This document shows, in pieces, positions 45,528 to 54,235 of a stretch of DNA of 64,000 nt; position 1 is the stretch's first letter; every line of letters begins with the position of its first letter. Under the pieces are notes generated by a model. The model did not search any database. It saw only the letters and a list, made by a program, of their open reading frames with translations, and was not told the origin of the DNA. The translations under genes were made by a program, and so were the position numbers. The DNA comes from an uncultured Bacteroidota bacterium (GTDB lineage Bacteria; Bacteroidota; Bacteroidia; Flavobacteriales; Flavobacteriaceae): NCBI GenBank assembly GCA_903838055.1, contig CAILWV010000006.1:1-64000 (forward strand), read 5' to 3'.

Positions 45528-46838
45528 TTAGATTTCTGAAATTTGGAAACCAATGTTTTTTAAATCGTTCCAAAAGGTAGGATACGATTTTGAAACTACT
45601 TCGGCATCTTGAACAATAAGTGGAAATTTTAGTGCTAACGGAGCAAAAGCCATTGCCATTCGATGGTCTTGGTAGGTAGCAATTGAAGGAACTGCGGAAG
45701 GAACATCTTTTGAAGAAAAAACCACCCCGCCCTTCGGGAACCCCTCCAAAGGATGGGAATGGAGAGCTACTGCATGTAAAATAAGGGAATCGTTTGTTAC
45801 AGAAATAGAAGCTCCGAGTTTAGTGAGTTCTATTTTTAGAGCTTCAAGACGATCGGTTTCTTTAATTTTCAAGGTGTGTAATCCTGTTAAATGACAACCA
45901 ACTCCTAGGCCAAAACACGTTACAGCAATGGTTTGAGCTATATCGGGAGAGTTGTTTAATTGTAGATTTACAGTTTCAGGTTTACTGTTTATTGTTTTAG
46001 AAATTGTAATGGAATTATCTTCATTAAAAATTGTTTCTACTCCAAAGTAATTATAGATTTCCACTAAGACAGAATCCCCCTGTAAACTATTTTGTTTATA
46101 ACTAGATAGTGTTAATTGTGTCCCAATTTCGGAAAGAGCAATTATAGAATAATAATAAGATGCTGAAGACCAATCTGATTCGATTAGCCCCCTAACCCCT
46201 GCGGCAGGAATGGATGCTAAATGACTTACCTTGATAGTGTTATCTTCAAAAGAAGTTGTCACTCCAATTTCATTCAGCAAAGCCAATGTCATTTGGATAT
46301 AAGTTTTCGACGTTATTTCACCTACAAGAGTTAATTCTAATCCGTTTTCGAGTTTTGGTGCGATTAACAATAATGCAGAAATGTATTGGCTACTCACGTT
46401 TGCCTCAATAGATACCTTACATTGGTTGAGATTCTTCCCTTTAATTTTCAGGGGTGGAAAACCATCATTTTCGATATACGAAATATCGGCACCAATTTGT
46501 ATTAATGCATCAACTAAAATTTTAATTGGACGCTCCTTCATTCGAGAGGAACCTGTCAATATTACTTCTGAACCTTCTTTTAGTGCAAAATAGGCGGTCA
46601 GAAAACGCATCGCTGTTCCTGCGTGGGAAATATTTATTTGGTGTTGGGTTTTGGGAGTAGGGTTTTGGTTCAATGCCTGCGCCATTACCTCGGAATCATC
46701 AGAATTGGAACCATTTTCTATAGTGATATTTGGATATAAGGCTTGTAACAATAACAATCTATTGGTTTCCGATTTAGAACCAGTGATATTTAATTGTGAA
46801 TTGTGAATTGTGAATTGTGAATTTAAAAGTAGGTTCAT
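45528..46838 (-). CDS. aroA: 3-phosphoshikimate 1-carboxyvinyltransferase (EPSP synthase)
   Basis: AroA joins phosphoenolpyruvate to shikimate 3-phosphate in the shikimate pathway. It has 436 residues, about 25 more than I expect for flavobacterial homologues. Conserved blocks are present: GSKSETNR, HAGTAMRF, GSSRMKERP, IESDWSSASYYYS, KETDR and YQDHRMAMAFAPL. The surplus is in four places: a heptamer-encoded N-terminus (6-16), an NQNPTPKTQHQ stretch (57-67), ASIPAAGVRGL (208-218) and a GC-rich LHSHPLEGFPKGGVVFSS (359-376). All are in frame and between conserved blocks, so the enzyme may still work. It lies 81 bases after the mazG-like gene. Confidence 0.94.
   Translation of the reverse strand: MNLLLNSQFTIHNSQLNITGSKSETNRLLLLQALYPNITIENGSNSDDSEVMAQALNQNPTPKTQHQINISHAGTAMRFLTAYFALKEGSEVILTGSSRMKERPIKILVDALIQIGADISYIENDGFPPLKIKGKNLNQCKVSIEANVSSQYISALLLIAPKLENGLELTLVGEITSKTYIQMTLALLNEIGVTTSFEDNTIKVSHLASIPAAGVRGLIESDWSSASYYYSIIALSEIGTQLTLSSYKQNSLQGDSVLVEIYNYFGVETIFNEDNSITISKTINSKPETVNLQLNNSPDIAQTIAVTCFGLGVGCHLTGLHTLKIKETDRLEALKIELTKLGASISVTNDSLILHAVALHSHPLEGFPKGGVVFSSKDVPSAVPSIATYQDHRMAMAFAPLALKFPLIVQDAEVVSKSYPTFWNDLKNIGFQISEI
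45719..45766 (-). repeat. In-frame GC-rich island 1 in aroA
   Basis: This patch of G and C runs (ACCACCCCGCCCTTCGGGAA at its left edge on the plus strand, then CCCCTCC) stands out from the AT-rich gene. It encodes a non-conserved stretch, residues about 359-376. Its sequence resembles the islands at 46185-46215 and 56988-57032. Confidence 0.7.
46185..46215 (-). repeat. In-frame GC-rich island 2 in aroA
   Basis: The plus strand reads AGCCCCCTAACCCCTGCGGC before GGAATGG. It encodes residues about 208-218 of AroA, just before the conserved IESDWSSASY block. Confidence 0.65.
46793..46820 (-). repeat. Heptamer tandem repeat in the aroA 5' end
   Basis: Four exact ATTGTGA units in a row (28 bases, plus strand) encode part of the AroA N-terminus (NSQFTIHNSQ). 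Seven is not a multiple of three, so a change of one unit would shift the frame. Confidence 0.9.
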
Positions 46839-46919
46839 TTTTCCCTATTTTTTGGTTTAGTTATTATTGCAATTGATTCCAAGATTTTACTGATTTCAAT
46901 TATAATTCACAATTTATAA

Positions 46920-47246
46920 TTATTTAAGTTTCTCATTATTTTTATGGCGGTCATGGTCGCGATTAGTTTTCAAATCTAGTTTTTTATCGAACGCTTCTTG
47001 CAAATCGATACCTGTTTGATTAGCTAAACACAAAACCACAAAAACCACATCGGCAAGTTCTTCACCAAGGTCTTTGTTTTTATCCGATTCTTTTTCGGAT
47101 TGTTCACCATAGCGACGGGCAATAATTCGAGCTACTTCGCCTACTTCTTCAGTAAGTTGAGCCATATTGGTAAGTTCATTAAAATAGCGAACACCATGGT
47201 TTTTTATCCAATTATCTACTTCGAGTTGGGAGTTTTTTAGGTTCAT
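46920..47246 (-). CDS. MazG-like nucleotide pyrophosphohydrolase
   Basis: This 108-residue all-alpha NTP-PPase-type protein carries the metal-binding ExxE and ExxD pattern: EEVGEVARIIARRYGE and DLGEELADVVFVVLCLAN. Members hydrolyse non-canonical or excess nucleoside triphosphates. It is the short single-domain form. The start overlaps the rhuM stop by four bases (ATGA). Before rhuM entered, it probably followed dtd directly. Confidence 0.9.
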   Translation of the reverse strand: MNLKNSQLEVDNWIKNHGVRYFNELTNMAQLTEEVGEVARIIARRYGEQSEKESDKNKDLGEELADVVFVVLCLANQTGIDLQEAFDKKLDLKTNRDHDRHKNNEKLK

Positions 47247-48232
47247 TCTTTAAGTTTTTTTATTTCTTTATCAAAATCGGAAATTACTTTTTGGGTTTTA
47301 TTAAATATTTCATATTCCTGAATTGCTTTTTTATCTGCTTGAAATTTTGATTTTTTCCCTTTGCCATCCAAAATTTTGTAATCATTAAAGTTCAAAAATT
47401 TGTTAACACTTGCTTCTAATTGATTCATTGTAAAAGTGCTTTCTCTTTCAATTAGTCCTTCAATATAATCAAAGTAGGAAGAAACTGTTCTTTCTAATCG
47501 TAGGATATCTTTTTCTTCAAGATAATTTTTCGCTATGATTACATCTTGCTTTAATATTCTGCCGTCTGGACTGTTTTTCCAATTGGTTAAACCCATATTT
47601 TCCTCTTTTTTATCTGCTTTAATAAAAATAATTTCGGCAGCTGTTTGTCCTGTTATCGCAAAATGAAATTTGTTTTGAATAGTGGCGTAGAACGTTTTTG
47701 TGATTTCAGAATTTTTATCATAATCAATACAACATTCTGCAAATATATCAGTTATTTGTTGGTAAATTTTACGTTCGCTAGCTCGAATAGAACGAACTCT
47801 TTGTAGTAATTCTTTAAAATAATCTTTTCCAAAAAGTGCCTGACCTTGTTTTAATCTCTTATCGTCTAGAATAAATCCTTTTATAATATATTCTTTTAAA
47901 GCTTTGGTTGCCCAAATCCTAAACTGAGTAGCTTTAGTGGAATTAACTCTATATCCAACAGATATTATGGCATCTAAAGTATAGTGTTTTACTTTATAAG
48001 TTTTACCATCCGATGCAGTTGTCGAGAAAATCTCGGTAACTGAATTTTCTTCCAACTCATTACTTTCAAAAATATTTTTTAAATGCAAAGAAACATTATC
48101 TATACTACAATCAAACAATAAAGCCATCGCTTTTTGGGAAAGCCATAACATTTCATTTTGTAATAAAACGTCTAATCTAACCTCTCCACCTGGCGCAGTA
48201 TATAATAAAAATTGTTTTAAATTTTCATTCAT
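47243..48232 (-). CDS. rhuM: RhuM-family protein
   Basis: This 329-residue protein belongs to the RhuM / 'virulence protein' family, named from Salmonella pathogenicity island 3. The N-terminal part contains the usual blocks EVRLDVLLQNEMLWLSQKAM and YTLDAIISVGYRVNSTKATQFRIWATKAL (in pieces). A C-terminal helical region follows. Biochemical function is unknown; homologues are sporadic and often sit in mobile or defence regions. Here it interrupts a housekeeping run (dtd ahead, mazG-like behind) and overlaps the latter by four bases. Confidence 0.88.
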   Translation of the reverse strand: MNENLKQFLLYTAPGGEVRLDVLLQNEMLWLSQKAMALLFDCSIDNVSLHLKNIFESNELEENSVTEIFSTTASDGKTYKVKHYTLDAIISVGYRVNSTKATQFRIWATKALKEYIIKGFILDDKRLKQGQALFGKDYFKELLQRVRSIRASERKIYQQITDIFAECCIDYDKNSEITKTFYATIQNKFHFAITGQTAAEIIFIKADKKEENMGLTNWKNSPDGRILKQDVIIAKNYLEEKDILRLERTVSSYFDYIEGLIERESTFTMNQLEASVNKFLNFNDYKILDGKGKKSKFQADKKAIQEYEIFNKTQKVISDFDKEIKKLKE

Positions 48233-48331
48233 TATTTTTACATTTAAAAAAACCTATTCATGTAAAATAGACTTTTTATAATTTTTCGTAAGGACTATTT
48301 TTTTTGTTAATTTGCATCCATTCATTATAAC

Positions 48332-48339
48332 AAATATAG
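48332..48339 (-). promoter_or_regulatory. Candidate -7 box of rhuM
   Basis: The minus strand reads TATATTTG about 100 bases before the rhuM start. This suggests that rhuM brought or acquired its own promoter inside the dtd-mazG interval. Confidence 0.4.
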
Positions 48340-48400
48340 GAAATTGTAAAACAGCTTTTCTTATTAATTTATCCTATAATGTCTAAAGAAAACTAGACTA

Positions 48401-48853
48401 CTAAAGTCTATTTTTTGTATCTATAATTATTGTTACAGGACCATCGTTTAATAACAGTACTTTCATATCAGCACCAAATTTACCTGTTTGTATTTTTTTT
48501 CCTAATTCTTGTTCGAGTTGGAAAACAAAATTTTCGTAAAGCGGAATTGCAATATCAGGCTTTGCGGCTTTTATATAAGAAGGTCGATTGCCTTTTTTAG
48601 TAGAAGCATGAAGAGTAAATTGACTCACGACTATAATATCTCCATCACATTCTTTTACCGAAAGATTCATAATTCCATTTTCATCTTCAAAAATCCTCAA
48701 GTTTGCAATTTTAGAAGTAAGCCAAACTATATCTTCTTGCACATCGGCATCTTCAATTCCTACAAGAACCAATAAACCTTTTCGGATTTCTGCAACTATA
48801 TTAGAATCTATAGTTACAGATGCCTGAGAAACTCTTTGTATTACAGCTTTCAA
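48401..48853 (-). CDS. dtd: D-aminoacyl-tRNA deacylase
   Basis: Dtd removes D-amino acids (and glycine from tRNA-Ala) from mischarged tRNA. It has 150 residues, the standard size. The N-terminus MKAVIQRVSQASVTID, the catalytic SQFTLHASTKKGNRPSY and the Gly-cisPro-like GPVTIIIDT motif are present. Its neighbour upstream on the same strand is rsgA (178 bases away). Confidence 0.96.
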   Translation of the reverse strand: MKAVIQRVSQASVTIDSNIVAEIRKGLLVLVGIEDADVQEDIVWLTSKIANLRIFEDENGIMNLSVKECDGDIIVVSQFTLHASTKKGNRPSYIKAAKPDIAIPLYENFVFQLEQELGKKIQTGKFGADMKVLLLNDGPVTIIIDTKNRL

Positions 48854-49031
48854 TATAATTGTGAATTTTGATTTATGAATTGTGAATTAGTATGTTTATT
48901 CATAATTATCCCTTTAAATTATTGTTTGTTGAAATAATTATAGAAGCTAAGATTTTATTAACCTCTAATATATCCGAAATTAATGACTTAAATTGGGTCA
49001 TAATTCATAAATTACCATTTATAAATAACTA

Positions 49032-50012
49032 TTACTTATTCCTAGTTTCGTCACTTGCAATTCTATCATCATTATAAATATCTGTTCGATAATGTTCATC
49101 ATCACCTTCTAAGATTTTTAAATAACTATTATATCTAGTCCATGAGATTTTATCTTCTTCTAATGCTTTTTTGATTGCACAATGTGGTTCTTCTTTATGC
49201 AAACAATTATTAAATTTACATTGGTCTTTTAATAAGAAAAACTCCGGGAAATAACCACTTATTTCTTCTTTTTCCATGTCTACAATTCCAAAACCTTTAA
49301 TACCAGGAGTATCTATGATTTTGGCCCCAAAGGACAAATCATACATTTCAGCAAAAGTAGTTGTATGTTGTCCTTGTTTGCTTTGCTCCGATATGTTTTT
49401 TGTTTTCAAATGTAAAGAAGGTTCTAAGGCATTTACTAAAGTAGATTTTCCAACGCCAGAATGTCCAGAAAACATTGTGACTTTATCCTTCATTATCTCT
49501 TTTAATTCTTCTACTCCTTTATTTTCAGTAGATGAAACTCTTAAGCATTGGTAACCAATTTCTTGATAAACGTGCTGCATATACAACTGTTCATCAAGAA
49601 CAGCATCTTCAAGAGTATCTATTTTATTAAAAACTAAAATTGTAGTAATACCATAAGCCTCTGCAGTTACCAAAAAACGATCTATAAAATTAAAGGTTGT
49701 AGGAGGATTATCTATGGTAATTAATAAAAAAACATAATCTAAATTGGATGCAATAATATGCATTTGATGCGATAAGTTTACCGATTTACGAACGATATAA
49801 TTTTTCCTATCGTGAATATTATGAATTGTACCTGTTGTAATATCAGATGTTTCGTCTAATTCATAATCTACTATATCGCCAACCGCAATAGGGTTAGTAC
49901 TTTTGATACCTTTTATTCGGAATTTCCCTTTTATTCGGCATTCCATAAAATCACCTTGTTCCGATTTTACAGTATACCAACTTCCGGTAGATTTATAAAC
50001 AAGTCCGGTCAT
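49032..50012 (-). CDS. rsgA: Ribosome small-subunit GTPase RsgA
   Basis: RsgA is a late 30S-assembly GTPase. It has 326 residues with an OB-fold N-terminus and a circularly permuted G domain. G4 NKID comes first, then G1 GHSGVGKST and G3 DTPGIKG. A zinc-binding C-terminal motif CKFNNCLHKEEPHC ends the chain. All key residues are visible. A TATATTTG box (complement 50064-50071) lies about 55 bases before the start. Confidence 0.96.
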   Translation of the reverse strand: MTGLVYKSTGSWYTVKSEQGDFMECRIKGKFRIKGIKSTNPIAVGDIVDYELDETSDITTGTIHNIHDRKNYIVRKSVNLSHQMHIIASNLDYVFLLITIDNPPTTFNFIDRFLVTAEAYGITTILVFNKIDTLEDAVLDEQLYMQHVYQEIGYQCLRVSSTENKGVEELKEIMKDKVTMFSGHSGVGKSTLVNALEPSLHLKTKNISEQSKQGQHTTTFAEMYDLSFGAKIIDTPGIKGFGIVDMEKEEISGYFPEFFLLKDQCKFNNCLHKEEPHCAIKKALEEDKISWTRYNSYLKILEGDDEHYRTDIYNDDRIASDETRNK

Positions 50013-50120
50013 ATTTTAGGGGTATTAGGTATATAGGTTATTGGTTTTAGGCGTCTCATATTGCAAATATAGATAAAACTAATTTTATATTTTATTCTTA
50101 AACCTAAAACCCAGAACCCA

Positions 50121-51203
50121 TTAAGAATTAAATATTTTCTCTTGGTGGGAAATACTTTCTTGGTGGATAGCTTTAAAAAATTGAACAATAAATTCTTCAC
50201 TTAATCCTTTTTGACTTCCATCAGCGATCATTTTATCTAAAACTTCATTCCAACGTTTGTTTTGTAACACGGCAACATTTTTTTCTTTTTTCAAAGCCCC
50301 AATGCTAGCGGCAACTTTCATTCGTTTACCAATTACATCTAATAATTTAGTATCAAATTCATCAATTTTACCTCTTAGTTTATTCAGTTGTTGCTGATAA
50401 TCATCGGCATCATCTGTTTCATTTCGTATCGTTAATTCAGATATTATTTTCTTTAATTGATTTGGTGTTACTTGTTGTTGGGCATCACTCCATGCATTAT
50501 CTGGATCTATATGGGTTTCAATAATCAATCCGTCATAATTTAAATCAAGAGCTTCTTGTGCAACTTGAAAAATCATATCGCGATTTCCCGTTATATGTGA
50601 AGGATCAATAATTAAGGGCAAATCTGGAAATTTATGTTTAAAATCAATTGCAATTTGCCATTCGGGATTGTTTCTATATTTTGTTTTTTCATAGGTAGAA
50701 AATCCTCTGTGAATGATTCCTAATTTCTTAATTCCAGCATTATACAAACGTTCCACACCACCAATCCACAATGCTAAATCAGGGTTTACTGGATTTTTTA
50801 CTAATACAATTTTGTCGGTATTTTTCAAAGCATCCGCAATTTCTTGCACTGCAAATGGATTTACAGTTGTTCGAGCGCCAATCCATAGAACATCAATATC
50901 ATGCTCTATTGCAAGCTTCACATGAGCAGCGTTTGCAACTTCTACAGCCATAAGCAAACCAGTTTCGGCTTTTGCTTTTTGCAACCATTTAAGTCCGATT
51001 TCTCCAACACCTTCAAAACCACCTGGGCGCGTTCTTGGTTTCCAAATTCCTGCTCGAAAAATAGACACTTTAGAATCTTTCAATTCTTGGGCAATTTTCA
51101 ATACTTGCTCTTCCGTTTCAGCACTGCAAGGACCTGCAATTACAATTGGATGTGCCAAATGAAAGTCATTTAACCAGGTTCGCATTTCTTTATTATTTTC
51201 CAT
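50121..51203 (-). CDS. Bifunctional DAHP synthase / chorismate mutase
   Basis: This 360-residue fusion has an N-terminal 3-deoxy-7-phosphoheptulonate synthase of the AroG-II/KdsA type (HPIVIAGPCSAE, GIWKPRTRPGGFEGVG, IDPSHITGNRD) and a C-terminal AroQ-type chorismate mutase (about 270-350; LRGKIDEFDTKLLDVIGKRM). It controls entry into aromatic synthesis and the step to prephenate. I start at the ATG 51201-51203 (MENNKEMRTWLNDF); an ATG at 51233 adds 10 unlikely residues. A TAATTTTG box (complement 51286-51293) lies about 85 bases upstream. aroA is 4.4 kb away. Confidence 0.94.
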   Translation of the reverse strand: MENNKEMRTWLNDFHLAHPIVIAGPCSAETEEQVLKIAQELKDSKVSIFRAGIWKPRTRPGGFEGVGEIGLKWLQKAKAETGLLMAVEVANAAHVKLAIEHDIDVLWIGARTTVNPFAVQEIADALKNTDKIVLVKNPVNPDLALWIGGVERLYNAGIKKLGIIHRGFSTYEKTKYRNNPEWQIAIDFKHKFPDLPLIIDPSHITGNRDMIFQVAQEALDLNYDGLIIETHIDPDNAWSDAQQQVTPNQLKKIISELTIRNETDDADDYQQQLNKLRGKIDEFDTKLLDVIGKRMKVAASIGALKKEKNVAVLQNKRWNEVLDKMIADGSQKGLSEEFIVQFFKAIHQESISHQEKIFNS

Positions 51204-51447
51204 AATTAATGTTGCAATTGCATTTTTTAACAAATAGTGAGTAAGTAGTCAAACAGTTATGCTATTACTTTTAATTTTTCTAAGGCAAAATTAGTAAACC
51301 AATACTAACTAACACAGAAACATTTACCAAAACTGCGTTAAATAATCAAAGTTTATTTTTATTTTGATTATTAATTTTTGAAAAATCATAAAATTAGTTT
51401 TTATCCGTTATAAGTTTTAATCTTTTTAGATTTCTTTTATTAATTAT

Positions 51448-51455
51448 TACATTTG
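51448..51455 (+). promoter_or_regulatory. Candidate -7 box of gldA
   Basis: TACATTTG fits TAnnTTTG and lies 17 bases before the gldA ATG, implying a very short leader. No clear TTG partner is seen. Confidence 0.45.
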
Positions 51456-51471
51456 CTCCAAATATCAAGTT

Positions 51472-52371
51472 ATGTCTATAGAAGTTAAAAATATTTCCAA
51501 AAGTTATGGCGCCCAAAAAGCGCTAGACAATGTATCGTTTTCGGTAAAAAAAGGGGAAATTGTTGGTTTTCTTGGCCCTAATGGCGCAGGAAAATCTACT
51601 TTAATGAAAATTTTGACAACATATATCAATGCTGATGAAGGAACTGCCTCAGTAAATGGCAATGATGTAAATGAAAATCAAAAAGCAGTTCAACTTTCTG
51701 TTGGATATTTAGCGGAACATAATCCTTTGTATTTGGATTTATATGTTCGGGAATATTTAGAATTTAATGCCGATGTATATAAGGTTGCTAAATCTCGAAT
51801 TGAAGAAGTAATTCAATTAACTGGATTAACTTCAGAAAGTCATAAAAAAATTGGGGAATTATCTAAAGGATATCGCCAAAGAGTTGGACTAGCAACTGCA
51901 CTTTTACATAATCCAGATGTATTAATTTTGGACGAACCAACTACAGGACTAGATCCAAATCAATTGGTAGAAATTAGAAATGTTATTAAAAATGTTGGTA
52001 AAAACAAGACCGTTTTTCTTTCTACGCATATCATGCAAGAAGTAGAAGCGATTTGCGATAGAGTAATTATCATTAACAATGGAAAAATTGTTACGGATAA
52101 AAAACTTGACAAATTGGTTTCTGAAATTAAGGAACAAGTGATTGAAGTAGAGTTTGATAAAGTGATTGACGAAACTCTACTTTCTAAATTATTAGAATTG
52201 AAATCCTACAAAAATACTCACGATAGGGTTTGGGAATTGACTTTTGAAACAGAGAATGATTGTCGTTCTTCTGTATTTGATTTTGCTCAAGAAAACAGAT
52301 TAAAAACGTTGCAATTAAACTTAAAAAATAAAAATTTAGAAGAGATTTTTAGAGAAAAAACAGCAAAATAA
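51472..52371 (+). CDS. gldA: Gliding motility ABC transporter ATPase GldA
   Basis: GldA is the ATPase of an ABC transporter needed for gliding in Flavobacterium, working with GldF and GldG. It has 299 residues. Walker A is GPNGAGKST, the signature is LSKGYRQRVGLATAL and Walker B is VLILDEPTTGLDP. A C-terminal region of about 80 residues follows. gldF and gldG are not adjacent here; that split is normal in F. johnsoniae. A PagL-like gene follows 18 bases later on the same strand. Confidence 0.9.
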   Translation: MSIEVKNISKSYGAQKALDNVSFSVKKGEIVGFLGPNGAGKSTLMKILTTYINADEGTASVNGNDVNENQKAVQLSVGYLAEHNPLYLDLYVREYLEFNADVYKVAKSRIEEVIQLTGLTSESHKKIGELSKGYRQRVGLATALLHNPDVLILDEPTTGLDPNQLVEIRNVIKNVGKNKTVFLSTHIMQEVEAICDRVIIINNGKIVTDKKLDKLVSEIKEQVIEVEFDKVIDETLLSKLLELKSYKNTHDRVWELTFETENDCRSSVFDFAQENRLKTLQLNLKNKNLEEIFREKTAK

Positions 52372-52389
52372 AGGTGCTAAAATTGTAGA

Positions 52390-53478
52390 ATGGGAAAATT
52401 TTTTTATACATTTTTTTTGTTTTCATTGGCCATTTTCGGACAAGAAAATAATGATACGAAAGCTTTAGAAGTCTCATTTTTACATGGAAATGTTATTCCA
52501 CACACAAAAGATTTATACCATTTACAAGGACATCCAGATGGGCTGATGGTTAGTTTTATCAAGCAAACTCACGGCAAAGACGAATGGCATTCTGCCTATA
52601 ACTTTCCTGATTACGGAATGTACTTGGAGTATCAAAATTTTAATAATGATTTTCTTGGAAAGGTTTATGCTGCTGGAGTCTTATATAATTTTTATTTTTT
52701 AAATAGAAGTTTAGAATTAAAAATTGCTCAGGGTGTTGGTTATGCAACGAATCCATATGACAAAATAGAAAACAGTAAAAACAAAGCATTTGGGTCGACT
52801 TTGATGGGTAATACAATTTTCGGATTATTTTACAAAAAAGAAAATCTTATGGATAAATTAGGGGTTCAAGCTGGTTTTCTTTTCACACATTTTTCTAACG
52901 GCAGAACTAAATCTCCTAATAGTGGCGTCAATTCTTTTTTTGTGAATGTTGGATTAAATTATGATTTTTCAAAGAATACAACTAGAATAATAGACACAAC
53001 TACGGTTAAGAAAAATTTTAACGAACCACTAAAATATAATTTCGTTTTACGAAGTGGATACAATGAAAGTATGGTAATTGGCAGTGGGCAATATCCATTT
53101 TATCATGCTTCTTTTTTTGTTGACAAACGATTTAACCGAAAAAGCGCATTGCAATTGGGAACCGAACTTTTCTTAACTAATTCGTTTAAGGATTACATTA
53201 AATATAAAAGCGTTGCATTTCCTGAGTTGAATATTGACCCAAATACCGATTACAAAAGAGTTGGAATATTTACTGGATATGAATTATTCGTTAATAAAAT
53301 TTCTCTTGAAGCACAGGTAGGTTATTATGTTTACAGACCTTTTAAAGAAGATATTGCGTTTTATGATAGAGTCGGATTAAAATACCATTTCACTCCTAAA
53401 TTCTTTTCGAGTTTTTCTGTCAAAACTCATATGTTTTTGGCAGAGGCTTTAGAGTTTGGTGTAGGTGTAAGATTATAA
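52390..53478 (+). CDS. PagL-like lipid A deacylase (acyloxyacyl hydrolase family)
   Basis: This 362-residue outer-membrane beta-barrel protein begins with a signal peptide (MGKFFYTFFLFSLAIFGQ). The catalytic His-Ser motif appears as FTHFSNGRTKSPN, as in PagL 3-O-deacylases. It should remove an acyl chain from lipid A. It is longer than PagL of Pseudomonas (about 150 residues); a long C-terminal barrel region follows in the Bacteroidota form. It is 18 bases after gldA and 4 bases ahead of the GIN-domain lipoprotein. Confidence 0.82.
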   Translation: MGKFFYTFFLFSLAIFGQENNDTKALEVSFLHGNVIPHTKDLYHLQGHPDGLMVSFIKQTHGKDEWHSAYNFPDYGMYLEYQNFNNDFLGKVYAAGVLYNFYFLNRSLELKIAQGVGYATNPYDKIENSKNKAFGSTLMGNTIFGLFYKKENLMDKLGVQAGFLFTHFSNGRTKSPNSGVNSFFVNVGLNYDFSKNTTRIIDTTTVKKNFNEPLKYNFVLRSGYNESMVIGSGQYPFYHASFFVDKRFNRKSALQLGTELFLTNSFKDYIKYKSVAFPELNIDPNTDYKRVGIFTGYELFVNKISLEAQVGYYVYRPFKEDIAFYDRVGLKYHFTPKFFSSFSVKTHMFLAEALEFGVGVRL

Positions 53479-53482
53479 AAAT

Positions 53483-54232
53483 ATGAAAAAGACACTTATT
53501 TTACTGAGTTTTTTTTTGGTTTTCATTTCATGTGAAAAGCCAAGTCAATGCTATGAAAGCACAGGCGATATAGTAACAAGAACCGTTCCTGTTAATCCTT
53601 TTACTCGAATAAAAGTGTATCGTGGCATTGCTGTTATTATTACGCAGGGGCCTGAATATAAAGTAGAAATTAAATCTGGCAGTAATTTAATTGACAATAT
53701 CTCTGTTGACCAAATTGATAATCAATTAATATTTAAAGACAATACTACATGCAATTGGTTAAGACAATATGGCGAAACAACGATTTATATTACTACACCA
53801 AATTTAGAAGAAATTTATTCTAAAACAGAACGTAATATTTGTTCTAATGGAGTATTAACGTTTCCTATTCTACGAATATTTGCTTTAGATAAAGATGGTG
53901 ATGGTGAAAATGCTGCTGGAACAGGCGATTTTAATATTGCTATAAACAACAACCAATTAGTTATTGAAAACAACAACGTATCGCGTTATTATATTTCTGG
54001 ATCTACCAATGAAGCAAATTTGAATTATTACGCAGGTGATGGCCGAATTGATGCTTCTAATTTAATAGCTCAAACAATAAAAGTATACCACCGAGGATCT
54101 AACGATATGATCGTTAACCCTGTTCAAAGTATTACCGGAAAAATGGTAAGTACTGGAAATATTATTCTTAAAAATAATCCTCCAATTGTAGATGTTCAAC
54201 AATTATATCAAGGCCATATAATTTACAATTAA
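53483..54232 (+). CDS. Head GIN-domain lipoprotein (DUF2807)
   Basis: This 249-residue lipoprotein has a signal ending in SCEKPSQC, so the lipobox cysteine is in FVFISC. The rest is a right-handed beta-helix-like GIN/DUF2807 domain with FTRIKVYRGIAVIITQG and repeated short strands. Such proteins are common in Bacteroidota envelopes, but their role is unknown. It follows the PagL-like gene by four bases and converges on metF with only three bases between. Confidence 0.85.
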   Translation: MKKTLILLSFFLVFISCEKPSQCYESTGDIVTRTVPVNPFTRIKVYRGIAVIITQGPEYKVEIKSGSNLIDNISVDQIDNQLIFKDNTTCNWLRQYGETTIYITTPNLEEIYSKTERNICSNGVLTFPILRIFALDKDGDGENAAGTGDFNIAINNNQLVIENNNVSRYYISGSTNEANLNYYAGDGRIDASNLIAQTIKVYHRGSNDMIVNPVQSITGKMVSTGNIILKNNPPIVDVQQLYQGHIIYN

Positions 54233-54235
54233 GTA

